Positions 1-11,010 are shown, counted from the stretch's first letter. The stretch is DNA of 64,000 nucleotides from Gnetum montanum (GCA_015680685.1 MNCI01022355.1:369262-433261), one strand, 5' to 3'. A program made the numbers and translations. The notes: generated by a model from the sequence alone, not told the origin.

Positions 1-231
1 AAACATAAAAATAATAAAAATCATATGCCTCGATTACATTTAACCATACCTTTGCATATTACAAGTGTAATTGGGATGAAAACGAATGATTGTTAGGGCA
101 AGTTCACTTCCTAGAGGCTAGTGTATTAGAAGACAAAGGGTCCACAATATTCAATCAAATCACACATGAATGCTTAGTGACTCATATGGTTGAGCATAGG
201 GGTACTCACCACTCATCATCATTGCTCATCA
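1..231 (+). mobile_element. E0: 3' end of a 5' LTR (partial)
   Basis: The stretch ends in the GGGGTACTC...CTCATCA terminus seen in the other LTRs of this window and is followed directly by a primer-binding site. The rest of the LTR lies outside the window. The last bases carry a small duplication (CTCATCA twice, 13 bp apart). This marks the 5' LTR of a forward element, E0, into which E1 later inserted. Confidence 0.75.
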
Positions 232-232
232 T

Positions 233-250
233 TGGCACCATTGTTGGGAT
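233..250 (+). other. E0 primer-binding site (tRNA-Asp type)
   Basis: TGGCACCATTGTTGGGAT sits one base after the LTR end. It resembles the sequence complementary to the tRNA-Asp 3' end used by Athila-group Ty3/Gypsy elements (TGGCGCCGTTGCCGGGGA as I recall it), with changes mostly of C-to-T or G-to-A type. Confidence 0.7.
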
Positions 251-376
251 CTTAGTTTAGCTAAGTTTGTTAAGTAGGAAAAGGATATGACATCATATAA
301 ATACATTATAAGGATCATTCAATGATAAACCATTAAGAATATAAAAGCCTACACACTATTTTTAGCAAAAGCTAAC

Positions 377-804
377 ATGGCCTCTTCTCGTAGGGGCAGA
401 TGTCCACCATTTAGAGGCAAAACCAATCAAAGATAAGAGGTCTAAAAAACACCGCAAAAACTCCATGTTGTTTACAACCATCAAGACTCCTACACTCTAG
501 ATTTCACTTTCATCCTACATCAAGACAAGCAACTCCAATGGAAGAATATGGAAGGCAACATTGTATTGCCTCTCGACTAATCTATTCTTACCATGCTAAT
601 GAAAAATCTCATCAAGCTGGTATCACTACACTTATCATAGAGTATGAGGTCCAAGACCATATTTATAGGTACTATTACCCCACCAATGCCCAGCAAAAGG
701 AAGGATCGGTAGATAGAAGCATAATATAAGGCTTCTAAGGGTAAGAGGATTCCAACCCAATTAATTTGCACTAGCATAAAGAAGGCAAGGACTTCTTTTT
801 AATC
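377..804 (+). pseudogene. E0 gag, N-terminal fragment
   Basis: The reading frame starts at an ATG (377; M-A-S-S-R-R) and holds a block, FTFILHQDKQ followed by MEGNIVLPLD, that matches the gag N-terminus of E3 (FTFILHQDEH, MEGSIVLPPN). Several in-frame stops break it. It is cut off at 804 where E1 begins; the probable continuation is at 8383-8770. This is a decayed retrotransposon capsid gene, not a host gene. Its short open stretches (such as 538-729) are not proteins in their own right. Confidence 0.65.
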
Positions 805-1675
805 TGATGAGTCACCAAATAAGAAATCTGATATTGAACCCACAATATCAAACCCTTGATATTGGACACACAATATCAGATGGACCAAATGACGTCGAAC
901 ACATGATGTGGGAGCCTATCTCATTGGCTATAAATAAGAGACCAGGGTGCTTGGTCTTGGGGAGTAAATTTTTAGTCCCTTAGCCAAACTCTTGTAGTTT
1001 TTCTATTCTAGAGTTAGAATCATTTTTTAGTGCCTGCAGTAGGAGTCATAGAGTCAACAGATCTTTATTCAAGCATTGTGTACCTGAGTACACCTTGTGT
1101 TCAGAAATAAAGATGAACTTTTTGATAAACCTTGCAACATTTAGAATAGCTTAATTATTGAATTTCATGTTATTTACTATTATTTGATGCTTTCAATAGT
1201 TAATTAATGTTATTTCCATAGAATTATTAATTATCAATTATCAATGAATTAGCACACTTAGCACCACCACTTCGAGCATACGTGGAACACTTGGTAACCC
1301 ATTAATGACTAGCATTTGGTAATCCTAGTAGTGTTACACTAGTTTAGGATGTGTCTGGAGAGTGGGAACAGATGCTAGTGTTAGGATTTGATTCACATTA
1401 GAGTTACAAAAATCCATTAGTTAATTAAATATTTTCATTGCACATACTTAGGAGACCAGGATAGAAAATATAAAAAGAAAACATAAAAATCATATACCTC
1501 AAGTTTACTTAACCATACAATTATGCCTTACAAGTAAGCTTTGGAAGAAAATGACTGCATAACTCATCCTTGTTCTGCATAGGTGCATAAGTACTTAATC
1601 CTCGAAGTTCAACCAAATCATGCATGAATGCTCATATTCATATCGTTGAACGTAGGGGTACCTTACTACTCATCA
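805..1675 (+). repeat. E1 5' LTR
   Basis: TGATGAG...CTCATCA ends. U3 carries decayed GATATC-type palindromes (about 825-885). A TATA box TATAAATA is at 929-936 and an AATAAA signal at about 1106. It pairs with the LTR at 7511-8382. Confidence 0.85.
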
Positions 1676-1676
1676 T

Positions 1677-1694
1677 TGGCACCATTATCGGGGA
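1677..1694 (+). other. E1 primer-binding site
   Basis: TGGCACCATTATCGGGGA lies one base after the LTR and resembles the complement of the tRNA-Asp 3' end. This is the Athila-group arrangement. Confidence 0.75.
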
Positions 1695-1811
1695 TTTTGT
1701 TGTTTGTGTGCTAATTAGAACTTAGAAAATCCTTCCATCATTGGAAAGAAACCTGAAAGTTAGCTATCCTACAATCACCAAAAAAGAGTACCACACACTA
1801 AGTAATCAATC

Positions 1812-3545
1812 ATGTCACCTTCTTCTTATGAGAGTGCTTCACCAACTAGGTTTAATACCATGAACAATTAGAGGTGGGGTGCAAAAGATGATCCACTGGT
1901 GCCCCAATAGTTTCACATGGTATATGCTCATCCTGATGAGTATGTACCAGACTTTAACTTTATCCTCCACTAGGATGAACACCTACGATGGCATGATTTA
2001 GAAGGTAACATAGTGCTACCTCCCGATCACTCAATCCCAAGCATGCTTCTTCATGCTCTCACACGAATTAGTATGTAGCGCTTACAATCAGAGTATGTTG
2101 TGCATGAACAAGACTCGAGAGAGTATCAACCCATGGAGGCACAATGCCAAAGGGATTTACAATAAGAGAGACATTACAAATCTATGAAGGGGAAGTGGTC
2201 TCAGGATGTCCCATATGTCCTTAGTAAAAATGACAGTGGTGAACCTATCTCGGGAGGTTTTCCACAAAACGAAGTTCCTCTCTTTGACTTTGGTCAAGGA
2301 GCTAAGTACCAGAATGTTCACTCAAATATTCATAACCTAGGTTCTAGTACCAATAGACACAAAGGGTCTAAAAAACAAACACGAACACATGACAATGATG
2401 GACATTCTAATCGTAATCACAACCGAGGCCGTGACCACCAAAGAGAAGGTGATAGGCACCTTCATGATGCTATTCCCCCTTCCTCTTCACCTTCATCATC
2501 TTCTTCCCCCTCTCCTTTGGGATCTAAAAATAGTCGCAAAGGACAAGACCATGAGGACAATGGTAGGAAAAATAGAAATCACCGATAAAATAGTAGAGAA
2601 AGGGAGTGAGGGCATTCCAAAGAGACACATCACGAAAGAAGGGAGAGTAGGGAACAACATAGGCATCATAGACGCCATAGGTAGCATGATCACAATGAAC
2701 CCCTACTCCCCACCCAAAGTATGTTAAATATAACAAAGGCTATTAGGATCCCAACAAGGCACCAAAAATATAGTAGGATCAAAAGACTAAACATGAATAA
2801 CATCCCACAATTTAAAGGGGGATACAATGCTAATCCTCAAAAACATTTACAAGAATTCCATGATGCATGTTCCTTGTAGAATATAGAAAATGAGTGGCAA
2901 AATCTAAAGTTGTTTCCACAGTCATTGATCAAGGAAGCAAAAAGCTAGTACCAATTCTTAGAATCGAAATCCATTCATCGATGGAGTACCATGTTGGAGC
3001 TATTCAAGGATAAGTATCAAACATACTCCCAAGTGTTCAACCTACGTAAGCAAATCCATGGATGGAAACAAGGAGGACACAAACCCTTGGATGTTGCCAT
3101 GGGCTGATATTATTCATTATTGCATAATTTCCCTAGCCATGGTTACTCTCAAAAGGAACAACTACATCATCTCATAGATGAGCTTAGGTATGAAATGCAA
3201 AGACCCGTAGGACTTATGCCTAAGGAAGGCTATCTAAACTCAGAGCCCATCAAATACAAAGATTGATGGAGCAAGTTGCCAAGGAGGAAGGTGAGTTGAA
3301 GAAAAGAGAAAGTGTGAAAGAGTACAACAGAGATCCTTCCCTTCCAAAAAAGGAAATTAGATTTTGTGAAGATGAAGAAGAGTCATTACTTGAAGAGATG
3401 GTGGATAGAAAGACTTTGCCCATTCAAAAATTTGTGTCAGAAGTATCAGCAAAGGTGGATCAAATGTGGAACTTCCTAGATGAAAAATTTCAAACTGTCC
3501 TAAAAATAGTAGAGGAGTCTAGAGAACAAAGTAGTGATTGAAAGA
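1812..3545 (+). pseudogene. E1 gag (capsid) with in-frame stops
   Basis: The ATG at 1812 (M-S-P-S-S-Y-E) opens a frame that stays in phase through 2588, interrupted mainly by TAG and TAA codons. It then continues in shifted frames to about 3540. Recognisable pieces are the N-terminal block (NFILH), a Ser-, Arg- and His-rich linker (2400-2590), the central capsid region with NNIPQFKGGYNAN (about 2790-2830), and a charged C-terminal helix region ending near 3541 (KVDQMWNFLDEKFQTVLKI). Role by family: the virus-like particle structural protein. Order and spacing match gag of E2, E3 and E4. Confidence 0.75.
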
Positions 3546-3645
3546 AAAGGAAAAAGAAAGAAGCTAAGTATGCATGTAACAAGGTAAGGGCAAGGTTGCC
3601 ATCATTGAAGAGGATATGGATTTGGACACAAACAATGATGATAGA

Positions 3646-3684
3646 TGTGAGATATGCCAATATGACCATCCTAAAGGATGTTGC
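3646..3684 (+). other. E1 gag variant zinc knuckle
   Basis: The codons read CEICQYDHPKGCC, a Cys-His motif of spacing CX2CX3HX3CC rather than the usual retroviral CX2CX4HX4C. The same block follows gag in E3 (intact), E2 and E4 (both damaged). The presumed role is binding the element RNA. Confidence 0.6.
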
Positions 3685-4344
3685 CCAGTAGTGTCACATC
3701 TGCAAGAGTCTAGGGTGTATGCACTAAACCCATCATTAAAACAGACGAAAAACACCCAGAAGGTTACCTTATCCTCAAGGTAACCCAAGGCAGTTCCACC
3801 AACCCTTGACATATTATCCGAGTGAAGCTCCACTACAACTGAATGAACAACATCAATAGTGGCAACACCCACAATCATGGGGAATGCCACTACCACATCA
3901 ATAGTACCCTTACCATCAACCTGACCCATACGGGTATTACGTTCATCAATCAATCTCTCTGTGTGACTCTCCTAGTCATGTCACCCTTCAACCTTACTAC
4001 TAGACCCCCGAGTACTATAGAACTTCTTCTTCTAGGAGTGCCCCACATACATACTATCCTTCTCACCTATCTGCATCTCTTCCACCCTCAACTCCATTAC
4101 CACATGCTCTAACTATGTAGGGTGAGCTTCCTACCTAGCCGTAGCAATGTAATGCTATAAGGGCTATCAGTCTTCAACCTACTATTGGCTTGGACAACTG
4201 ATCAAAGAAGAGACCTTTCTTTAGAACCAACATTCTAACCAAGTCCTTACAACCACAAGCGGCTAATTATCCAAATGCCTCATCATCATTTGAATCTTCA
4301 AAGCTTCCTTTAAACCAAAAATCACACTCAACGCACACTATCAT

Positions 4345-4830
4345 GTTAACCCACACCTTCGCTGATTGGATTAAACATGGCCATCTTCCTAGGAAACTCT
4401 CTAATTCTCGAAGTCCTCTTATTTATTTGCAAATCACTGGAAATGAGCCTTACAAGGCTCTTTTGGATTCACATCTTAGTGTTAATTTGATCTCCCAGGA
4501 AATGTATAAAGCCTAGAACCTGCCTCCACTAAAGAAGAGTAGCATTCGTTTAGAGTTGGCTGACTAGTCCATCACTGTTCCATTGGGACTAGTGGAGGAC
4601 ATTGTCACCATTGTTTGTGGGTGATCATATCTAGTCTATTTCCTAGTGATCCAAGTTAACCACTATAAGGGGACTTCCCAATCATAATGGGAAGAGCATG
4701 GCTAAGTGCGATTGATGTGTGCCTAGGAATATGTGATCTTTTCCTAGGGACATCAAAAGAAAATACATCTGGAAGGATTGAGAAGAAGAAAGTTCCATGC
4801 ATTGCATATAGTGACACAGTGTGCAACTGC
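4345..4830 (+). pseudogene. E1 aspartic protease domain
   Basis: The frame reads through ADWIKHGHLP, then SPLIYLQITGNEPYKALLDS and VNLISQEMYKA, the clan AA retropepsin region. The active-site triplet, expected D-S-G, reads D-S-H, so the enzyme would be inactive even without the stops. The downstream block with IVTIV and MGRAWLS also matches the other elements. Function by family: cleaves the Gag-Pol precursor. Confidence 0.75.
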
Positions 4831-5099
4831 GTGTAGAAGTCCTGGTTTGTACAACGCTTAACATTGTTTGCGTGAAACTAGTATGCACAAGTAACTAACA
4901 TACAAAAATGCCTGTATGTAGCAGTCATAAGACAAGAAGACACTTAGTGGCTGACAATTGACCTAGAGAGTAATTCAACTTTATGCATGGAACCAACTAA
5001 GAGCTTGACTTTTGCCTATATTGATAGCATATATACATTAGAGTAAGTCCATCACCAACTTCCAAGTACTAACATCAAAAATATCAACTAGGGGAAGTT

Positions 5100-5580
5100 G
5101 AAAATCCCTGACGAGTTTAAGAAAGAGCCCCTTGAATTAAAAGCATTGCCCACTGGTATGGAGTATGCATTTCTCAAGAATGGAAAATTGGTAATCATTA
5201 ATGCTAAGATTGCTCCTCAATAAAAAGAAAGACTACTGAAGATGGTAAAAAAATGGTCCAATGCCTTTTCTTGGTCATATCCCAAATTAACTGAAATAGA
5301 TCCTAGTATATGCCAACATAGAATTTACACTAACACCTATATGAAGCCTCAATGACAACCACAAAGATGACTAAACCCAAAGCTTAAGTAAGTAGTTAAG
5401 GAAGAAACTGAATAACTTCTGAAGGTCAGGTTCATCTACCCCATTACTAAGAGTGAATGGGTTAGTCCATTAGTCATTGTGCCTAAAAAATATGGTAAAT
5501 GGAGGGTGTGTATAGACTTTAGGCTACTAAACATGGCAACATTTAAAGATCATTTCCCATTGTCATTCGTTATCCAACTT
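5100..5580 (+). pseudogene. E1 reverse transcriptase N-terminal fragment
   Basis: This part begins with the pro-RT linker (KSPLELKALP-like, EYAFLKNGKLVIINA) and reaches VPKKYGKWRVCIDFRLLN and DHFPLSFV, the first RT motifs. It then runs directly into the 3' spacer at 5581. The FMDDF catalytic motif, RNase H and integrase are all missing. The break falls at the polypurine-like box that begins the spacer. Confidence 0.75.
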
Positions 5581-7497
5581 AGTCGTGGGGAGATGGCCAC
5601 CAATGTTAATTATTCTAAGCCCTCAATTTATTTTGTTATTTTATTTTGTTTTACACATTTTTCATATTTACTTGTTTTTGTTTTACACCATCATTAACGT
5701 TTTTACTATTTCTTTCTCTATTACATTTTGTTTGATTTATTCTCACTTGTCACATGATAAGTGCTCATGATGGTGGGTTGTACTATAATGGTGTTGATTA
5801 CTAATGTTTCATTTTTTACCTTTGAATTTTAATGTTAATTCTAAGATATGGTTTCTTTTGATAAAATAGGTAATGAGTCCATGTCATCCATTCATCCATT
5901 CAACTCTATGGTCTCCCTTTGTTTTGGAAATGCACTATCCCTTTTTCTAATCAAACCTATTAATGAATTTTTGGCTTGGTATTCATCAAACTAAAAGAAA
6001 TATTCAAATGGATTGAAAAGGATGTGACTTCAAGGGGATTCAAAACATTTGTGTTGGCTATTCTCTTGGGTATTTGGTTGTTTTTTATAGGTCTTCTGTC
6101 ATTCCATTGTCAACTAATATTAGGAAGTTGAATGAATCAAATAAGTCTTTGCATGGTGTGGTTCCCACTCAAAAAAAAACTGGGGGAAATTCAAAACACA
6201 CCCCTTAGACATAATAAAGGAACATGGGCTACAAGCACTGGTTATGGCACTAGAAAGACATGTTACCCATGCCTAAAGGTTTCCTTTAACTAAGGCGCTT
6301 TCTCACTTCTTGCTTCTCTATTCTTCTCTTTTTGGGATGGCAGTTGCTCTGTGAAAGCATTCTTGTTACTTTAGGAGGATGGGTTGATCAAGTGTGTTGA
6401 TGCAAGGTCACTGGATGTGGTTAATTTTAATTTGTATTTGGACTTAATCTTATTAAGTCACCTTAACCACATAATACACAAGGAACTTTACACAACCTTG
6501 ATTTCAAGATTTCATTCCATTCTCTCTTCTCTTTCCGTATTATTTTCCATATTTGACCTCATTTCTAATTTTATGATTAGTCTATATCTTGTTTAGTGCA
6601 TTGTTATTCTTTGGTAAATTCTTGTGGGTGAATTCTTAACTATTGTCTCCATATGTCATTCTTAGAGCCTACAAACTCTTTGGTTTGTGGGTTTGTCAGG
6701 GCATAAAGGGCATGATCCTACTTTGGGGAGGACCCACTAGCATTTTTTTTTGGTGCAATTGTTAAGTTCTTTCCCTTAAACATTTCTTACCATCAACTAT
6801 TTCTCATTTCACCCCATCCATGACATCCATTTTTGTTTTTCTCTTCCCTTCTATGAATTTTTATTAGCTTCACCGTTGTTGTTCCTTTTATCTTCCTTTT
6901 TTCTTTTGTTTCCCTTCCTATTGCTACCAGAGGTTTGCTCTTAGTCATGGGGACCTATCGCAAATTACTTATCTCACCCCTATACTTTGGGTAGTTATCA
7001 ATTACAAACCTCTAACCCAATATCTGCCATACCCACAACCTAGCCAATGTGTTTCATATCAAGGCAAGGTATCAATTGCATTATATCTTATCTATCCTTG
7101 CTAATTCATGATTGTGTTGTGTGTGCAGATGAAGATCACATGAACAATGGACTAGGATAGGAGGGAGCACTCAAGATGGATTGGAGCTGGAGCATTGAAA
7201 GGAACACGCTTAGTCATGTGGCCATGGATGAACAACGATGTACACCTTTTTGACATAGGCAGTAATGCACCTCATTTTCTTTTCTCTTTCTCTTCAAGCT
7301 ATCAAATGAAGGACTGGATGTCATCTATGTATAGTGTTCACCAAAATGGTTATGAACACCAATGTTGTAATAAGTTTGTCAATTCGTTCACTGGGCACTT
7401 TGAATCTGTCATTCCATGTCACCATTAGTTGTTGTTTAGTTAATAATCCCATACCTTCCCAATATTTTGTAAGGAACTCAAGGATGAATTTTCATTC
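5581..7497 (+). mobile_element. E1 3' spacer with repeated polypurine-like boxes
   Basis: Noncoding, T-rich internal DNA follows pol. Box 1 (AGTCGTGGGG, 5581-5590) opens it and box 2 (TAGTCATGGGG, 6942-6952) lies in its middle, preceded by GCTACCAGAGGTTTGCTC, which is also found in the other elements. A block with GGGAGGACCCACTAGCA (about 6736-6755) recurs in E3 and in reverse in E2. I see no credible protein gene apart from the ORF3 remnant. Confidence 0.65.
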
Positions 7498-7500
7498 AGT
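7129..7500 (+). pseudogene. E1 remnant of third ORF behind an AG|ATG junction
   Basis: GTTGTGTGTGCAG is followed immediately by ATG (7129). The same AG|ATG layout is present in E2, E3 and E4. In E1 the frame meets a stop after four codons. The 3' part (GGACTGGATGTCATC, then GAACACCAATGTTG) matches the E2 and E4 remnants, so these three share a collapsed third ORF. In E3 the same slot holds about 1000 codons. Confidence 0.5.
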
Positions 7501-7510
7501 CATGGGGGTA
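7498..7510 (+). other. E1 polypurine tract
   Basis: AGTCATGGGGGTA ends at the base before the 3' LTR (TGATGAG at 7511), where plus-strand DNA synthesis is primed in LTR elements. The same motif precedes the 3' LTRs of E2, E3 and E4. Confidence 0.7.
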
Positions 7511-8382
7511 TGATGAGTCACCAAATAAGTGACCCAATATCAGACCCATGATATCGAACCCTCGATATCGAATATGCAATATCAGATGGGCCAAGCGACA
7601 TCGAACACACGATGTTGGAGCCTATTTCGTTAGCTATAAATAAGAGATAGGGACACTTGGTCCCAAGGAGTAGTTTTTTAGTCCCTTAGCCAAACTCTTG
7701 TAGTTTTTCTATTCTAAAGTTAGAATTATTTCTGAGTGCCCGCAGTAGGAATCATAGAGTGAACAGATCTTTATTCGATCATTGTGTATCTGAGCACACC
7801 TTGTGTCCGGAAATAAAGACAAACTTTGTGATAAACCTTGCAATATTCAGAATAGCTTAATTATTGCATTTCATGTTATTTACTGTTATTTGATGCTTTC
7901 AATAGTTAATTAATGTTATTTCCATAGAATTATTAATTATCAATTATCAATGAATTAGCACACTCAGCACAACCACTTCGAGCATATGTGGAACACTTGG
8001 TAACCCAATAACAACTAGCGTTTGGTAATCCCAGTAGTGTTACACTAGTTTAGGATGTGTCTAGAGAGTGAGAATGAATGTCCGATGTTAGGATTTGATT
8101 CACATTAGAGTTACAAAAATCCATTAGTTAATTAAATATTTTCATTGCACACACTTAGGAGACCAGGATAGAAAATATAAAAAGAAAACATAAAAATCAT
8201 ATACCTCAAGTTTACTTAATCATACATTTATGCCTTACAAGTAATCTTGGGAAGACAATGATTGCATAACTCATCCTTGTTCTGCATAGGTGCTTAAGCA
8301 CTTAATCCTTGGAGTTTGACCAAATCGTGCATGAACCCCCATATTCGTATGGTTGGGCATAGGGGTACCTTACTGCTCATCA
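7511..8382 (+). repeat. E1 3' LTR
   Basis: Partner of 805-1675. Its U3 keeps clearer CGATATCG palindromes (7548-7575) than the 5' copy. TATAAATA is at 7635-7642. It ends CTCATCA at 8382. Confidence 0.85.
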
Positions 8383-8770
8383 CAAGCCAATCCCAAGACA
8401 CAAATTCTCCTTCTTTCTATGATGGAGAAATATTTAACCAAAGGTTGCAATCAACTTTGGATAACTTGGGTGAGGAAAAGAATGGTTCTCAAGACCAAGA
8501 GACCTCAAAAGATAACAATCACAACCATTCATCCAAAAGTACAGATAACGACAAGCACAAAGATAAAGACAAGCAAGTTGATTGAGGTGGGAATTGAAGA
8601 AGAGGAGCTAGCAAGCATCATTCTAGTGCTAGTTCTTCTTCTTCCTCATCCTCATCCTCATCCTCATCATCTTGCTCCAACTCCAATCAAAGGAAAAGAG
8701 GCCAAGACAAAAAAAAAAAAAAAAGCCATGATCGAGATGGAGAGGCAACTATCCATGTAGTCAAGCACAC
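8383..8770 (+). pseudogene. E0 gag, Ser-rich linker fragment
   Basis: After the E1 3' LTR, the plus-strand frame gives a hydrophilic stretch (SFYDGEIFNQRLQ; many D, K, N and H), then a run of about 15 serines and an NQRKRGQDKKKKK tail. This is the composition of the linker between gag N-terminus and capsid in the other elements. It is the likely continuation of 377-804. It contains a 15-16-base A run (from about 8710). Confidence 0.55.
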
Positions 8771-8848
8771 AAGGAGTTTTGGTGCTAGTGCAACTAGTCA
8801 AGGTACTCATTTCTTAGTTGGAAGGTTATGTGTGACAATAGTGTGGTA

Positions 8849-8950
8849 AGGGTTATGCTACCAACCTAAGGTTGCCTTGCCTTAAAACAATAAAAAAGAA
8901 GAGGTTATATTACCAACCTCAAGTTTCCTTGCCTTAAAAAAATATTAAAA
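8849..8950 (+). repeat. Tandem duplication, about 50 bp x 2
   Basis: GGTTATGCTACCAACCT...CCTTGCCTTAAAA occurs at about 8849 and again, diverged, at about 8903 (GGTTATATTACCAACCTC). Both end in an A-rich tail. No coding function is visible. Confidence 0.6.
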
Positions 8951-10594
8951 AATGGTGGTTTAGGCAACATTTGGATAAAAGATTTAGGAGATAAGGCATA
9001 CATACTAGTTGAGGATGGAATAGGCAATAGGAAATGGGTAGTGGTAGTTACTTGGAAAGTATGCATAATTTTACTTTTGACTTCTATAGTCTTTATCCCC
9101 TTTCACATCTACTTTATATATGACCTTTTTAAGTTCAATGTTTACACCAAATATATGTTTAACTTATTTTTAGAAAACTATTTTCTTTTTTAAAGGTGGG
9201 GTTTGGGAGGGTCCATGGATAAGCAAAAGTCTAAATTTTTTCGAGTGGTTGCACTCAAGTTCAATCTCAAGTTGTACAACTTGAGAAACAAGTACCCTAC
9301 CAACACTCTAAGTGGTGGTACCTATATATATATAGTTTTTGAATATATATGCTACTTTAATGAGTAAAAAGTTCATGAAAAACTCCATTATTAACGAAAA
9401 ATATCCAACTTTTTCAATAGGAACAAGAAAAAGTCATCATTACTTTACCAATTTTTTTAACTGTTGAATCTTCCTAAAAAGTAACAAAATTGGCCATTTT
9501 AACAAAATTTAAGATAACTTTCATTTCTAACTTTTAAACCAAATAACTAAATTCATACAAGTGTGAATTTGTTATCATCATCATTGTCATCCTAGCCTTT
9601 ACCCCAATTACATGGGCTTGCCTATATGAATTCTTTTTTCTATTCACTTCTAATAAAAGCCAAATATGCATTAACAACTAAATCTTGATATCCTTCTTTC
9701 TTGCAAACCAAGTGTGTTTAAGTAGATGTTGAAGGTGATGATTTGAAAGGTTTTTTGTTTCTTCACCAAATAGAGGTACTCCATAAAACACATTCAAACT
9801 CATACCACTTACTCCAAACATTCTTTTCTAACAATATTCAAATCAAAATCAAACCCATAACTCTAACCTTCCACATCAAAAGCTTTATCACTTAAAACAC
9901 ATTTAATTAGCTTTGGTGTGAGCTTGTAAATAATACTTTGATAAACTTAAGTAAGAACATGATAATGCTAAAAGGTGTAACTTCAACACGCAACTTGTTA
10001 CGATCAAAGTAACAATGCAATAAATAAATGGGTTACAAAGCATAGTTTAACATATAAGAATGGATGACTTTACGCTAGCTCTTTATTATCACACCTAAAA
10101 CATGATAGCATAGAAACTTCGGTCCTGGCTAAATGCGAAAAAATTCCTTGCGTGCTTGACTAATGGATCAAAAGATGCCGAGATAGTTGACTATCCATCT
10201 ACCCTGTGATGCATAACGTCTCAACGAAGGCACTGCCAAGCAATAAGATAGTAAAGCGAAAACCTCGGTATGCTAAAAAAAAAAAAAAAACAACAATCTC
10301 AGGAGGGAAGTTTCGAACCGGAAAACAACGAAATAGGAAAGTTTATCTGTACACCGAGAAATTCGGTGGATAAAAATCAGGAGGTTTGTTGGTTGGGCTT
10401 CATCATTAGTGTGCATTGATGGGCATTTGGTCTAGAATATTCTCTTTATGGTTGGGCCTTTCCTTTTTTAGATTTGGAGTTTCTGCCACCTCTCTGTTTT
10501 TTGGGGTAGCAAGGTGCTTGTTACTCAAGTTGTAAGACTTGAGTTTGAGTTTAGGTGCTCAAAAGAGGTTTTCATCTAATAAATGACCCCAAAC
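8951..10594. other. Intergenic region without a recognisable gene
   Basis: AT-rich sequence with a short TA microsatellite (about 9321-9335). From about 10120 to 10390 the CpG content is visibly higher, with a 16-base A run at 10275-10290 and a B-box-like GTTTCGAACC (10309-10318). I could not find an open reading frame, LTR or terminal inverted repeats that explain it. Confidence 0.5.
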
Positions 10595-11010
10595 AATCCT
10601 TGTCACAATGAGCATTGAGGCCCTCACAAACCCGAAACCGGCCTTAATAGGATGAGCATTGAGACCCAGGCTTTTGCTTATCTACTAAGGACCCCGAAGC
10701 AGCAGCCTTGGTACAGTGGGCATTGAGACCCTCCTAGACCCAAAAAACCAACCTTAGTAGGATTAACATTGAAACCTTGGCTTTTGCTCATTTACCAAAG
10801 GACCCCCAAACTACCTTGGTAGGATGGAATCGAAATCCTCCCAAACCCTTGAGCAGTCTTAGTAAGATGAACATTGAGACCCTCGAGGACCCCCAAACTA
10901 GCCTCAATAAGATAACATTGAGACATTATAAAGACCTGAACCAAGCTAGATAAGATGAGGATTGAGACCCCCCGAGACCCCACCCTGGTAGAATGAACAT
11001 TGATCGTGTA
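10595..11010 (+). repeat. Degenerate tandem repeat (core GGATGAGCATTGAGACCC)
   Basis: About nine copies of a 40-60-bp unit with core CCTTGGTAGGATGAGCATTGAGACC and a variable GACCCCCAAAC linker run through this stretch (cores near 10605, 10648, 10704, 10755, 10817, 10860, 10915, 10958, 10985). Spacing is irregular and copies are diverged. A short minus-strand frame across it is a by-product of the repeat. Confidence 0.7.

Larger units (their letters stand above)
805..8382 (+). mobile_element. E1: Athila-like Ty3/Gypsy retrotransposon, pol deleted
   Basis: Two LTRs of about 870 bp (805-1675 and 7511-8382) begin TGATGAG and end CTCATCA. A tRNA-Asp-type PBS and a polypurine tract lie just inside them. 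The interior holds gag, a zinc knuckle, protease and only the start of reverse transcriptase, then jumps to a 3' spacer. RNase H and integrase are absent, so the copy could not move by itself. The LTRs differ at many sites, mostly transitions, so the insertion is old. Flanking pentamers (TAATC / CAAGC) match at only 3 of 5 positions, so the target duplication is not secure. It sits inside the gag of E0. Confidence 0.85.

Noticed and set aside
7195-7428. A 77-residue frame near the E1 3' end considered as a separate small gene.
   Set aside because: It lies in the shared ORF3 remnant; the frame is not preserved in E2 or E4.
800-8387. A target-site duplication for E1 (TAATC / CAAGC).
   Set aside because: Only three of five bases match; too weak to claim, although age could explain it.
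10300-10400. A SINE, based on the B-box-like GTTTCGAACC and a nearby A run.
   Set aside because: On the strand where the B-box reads correctly, no A-box lies at tRNA spacing, and the A run is on the wrong side.
10595-11010. A CRISPR-like array.
   Set aside because: Repeats are diverged, spacing irregular, no unique spacers of constant length, and the DNA is plant nuclear.
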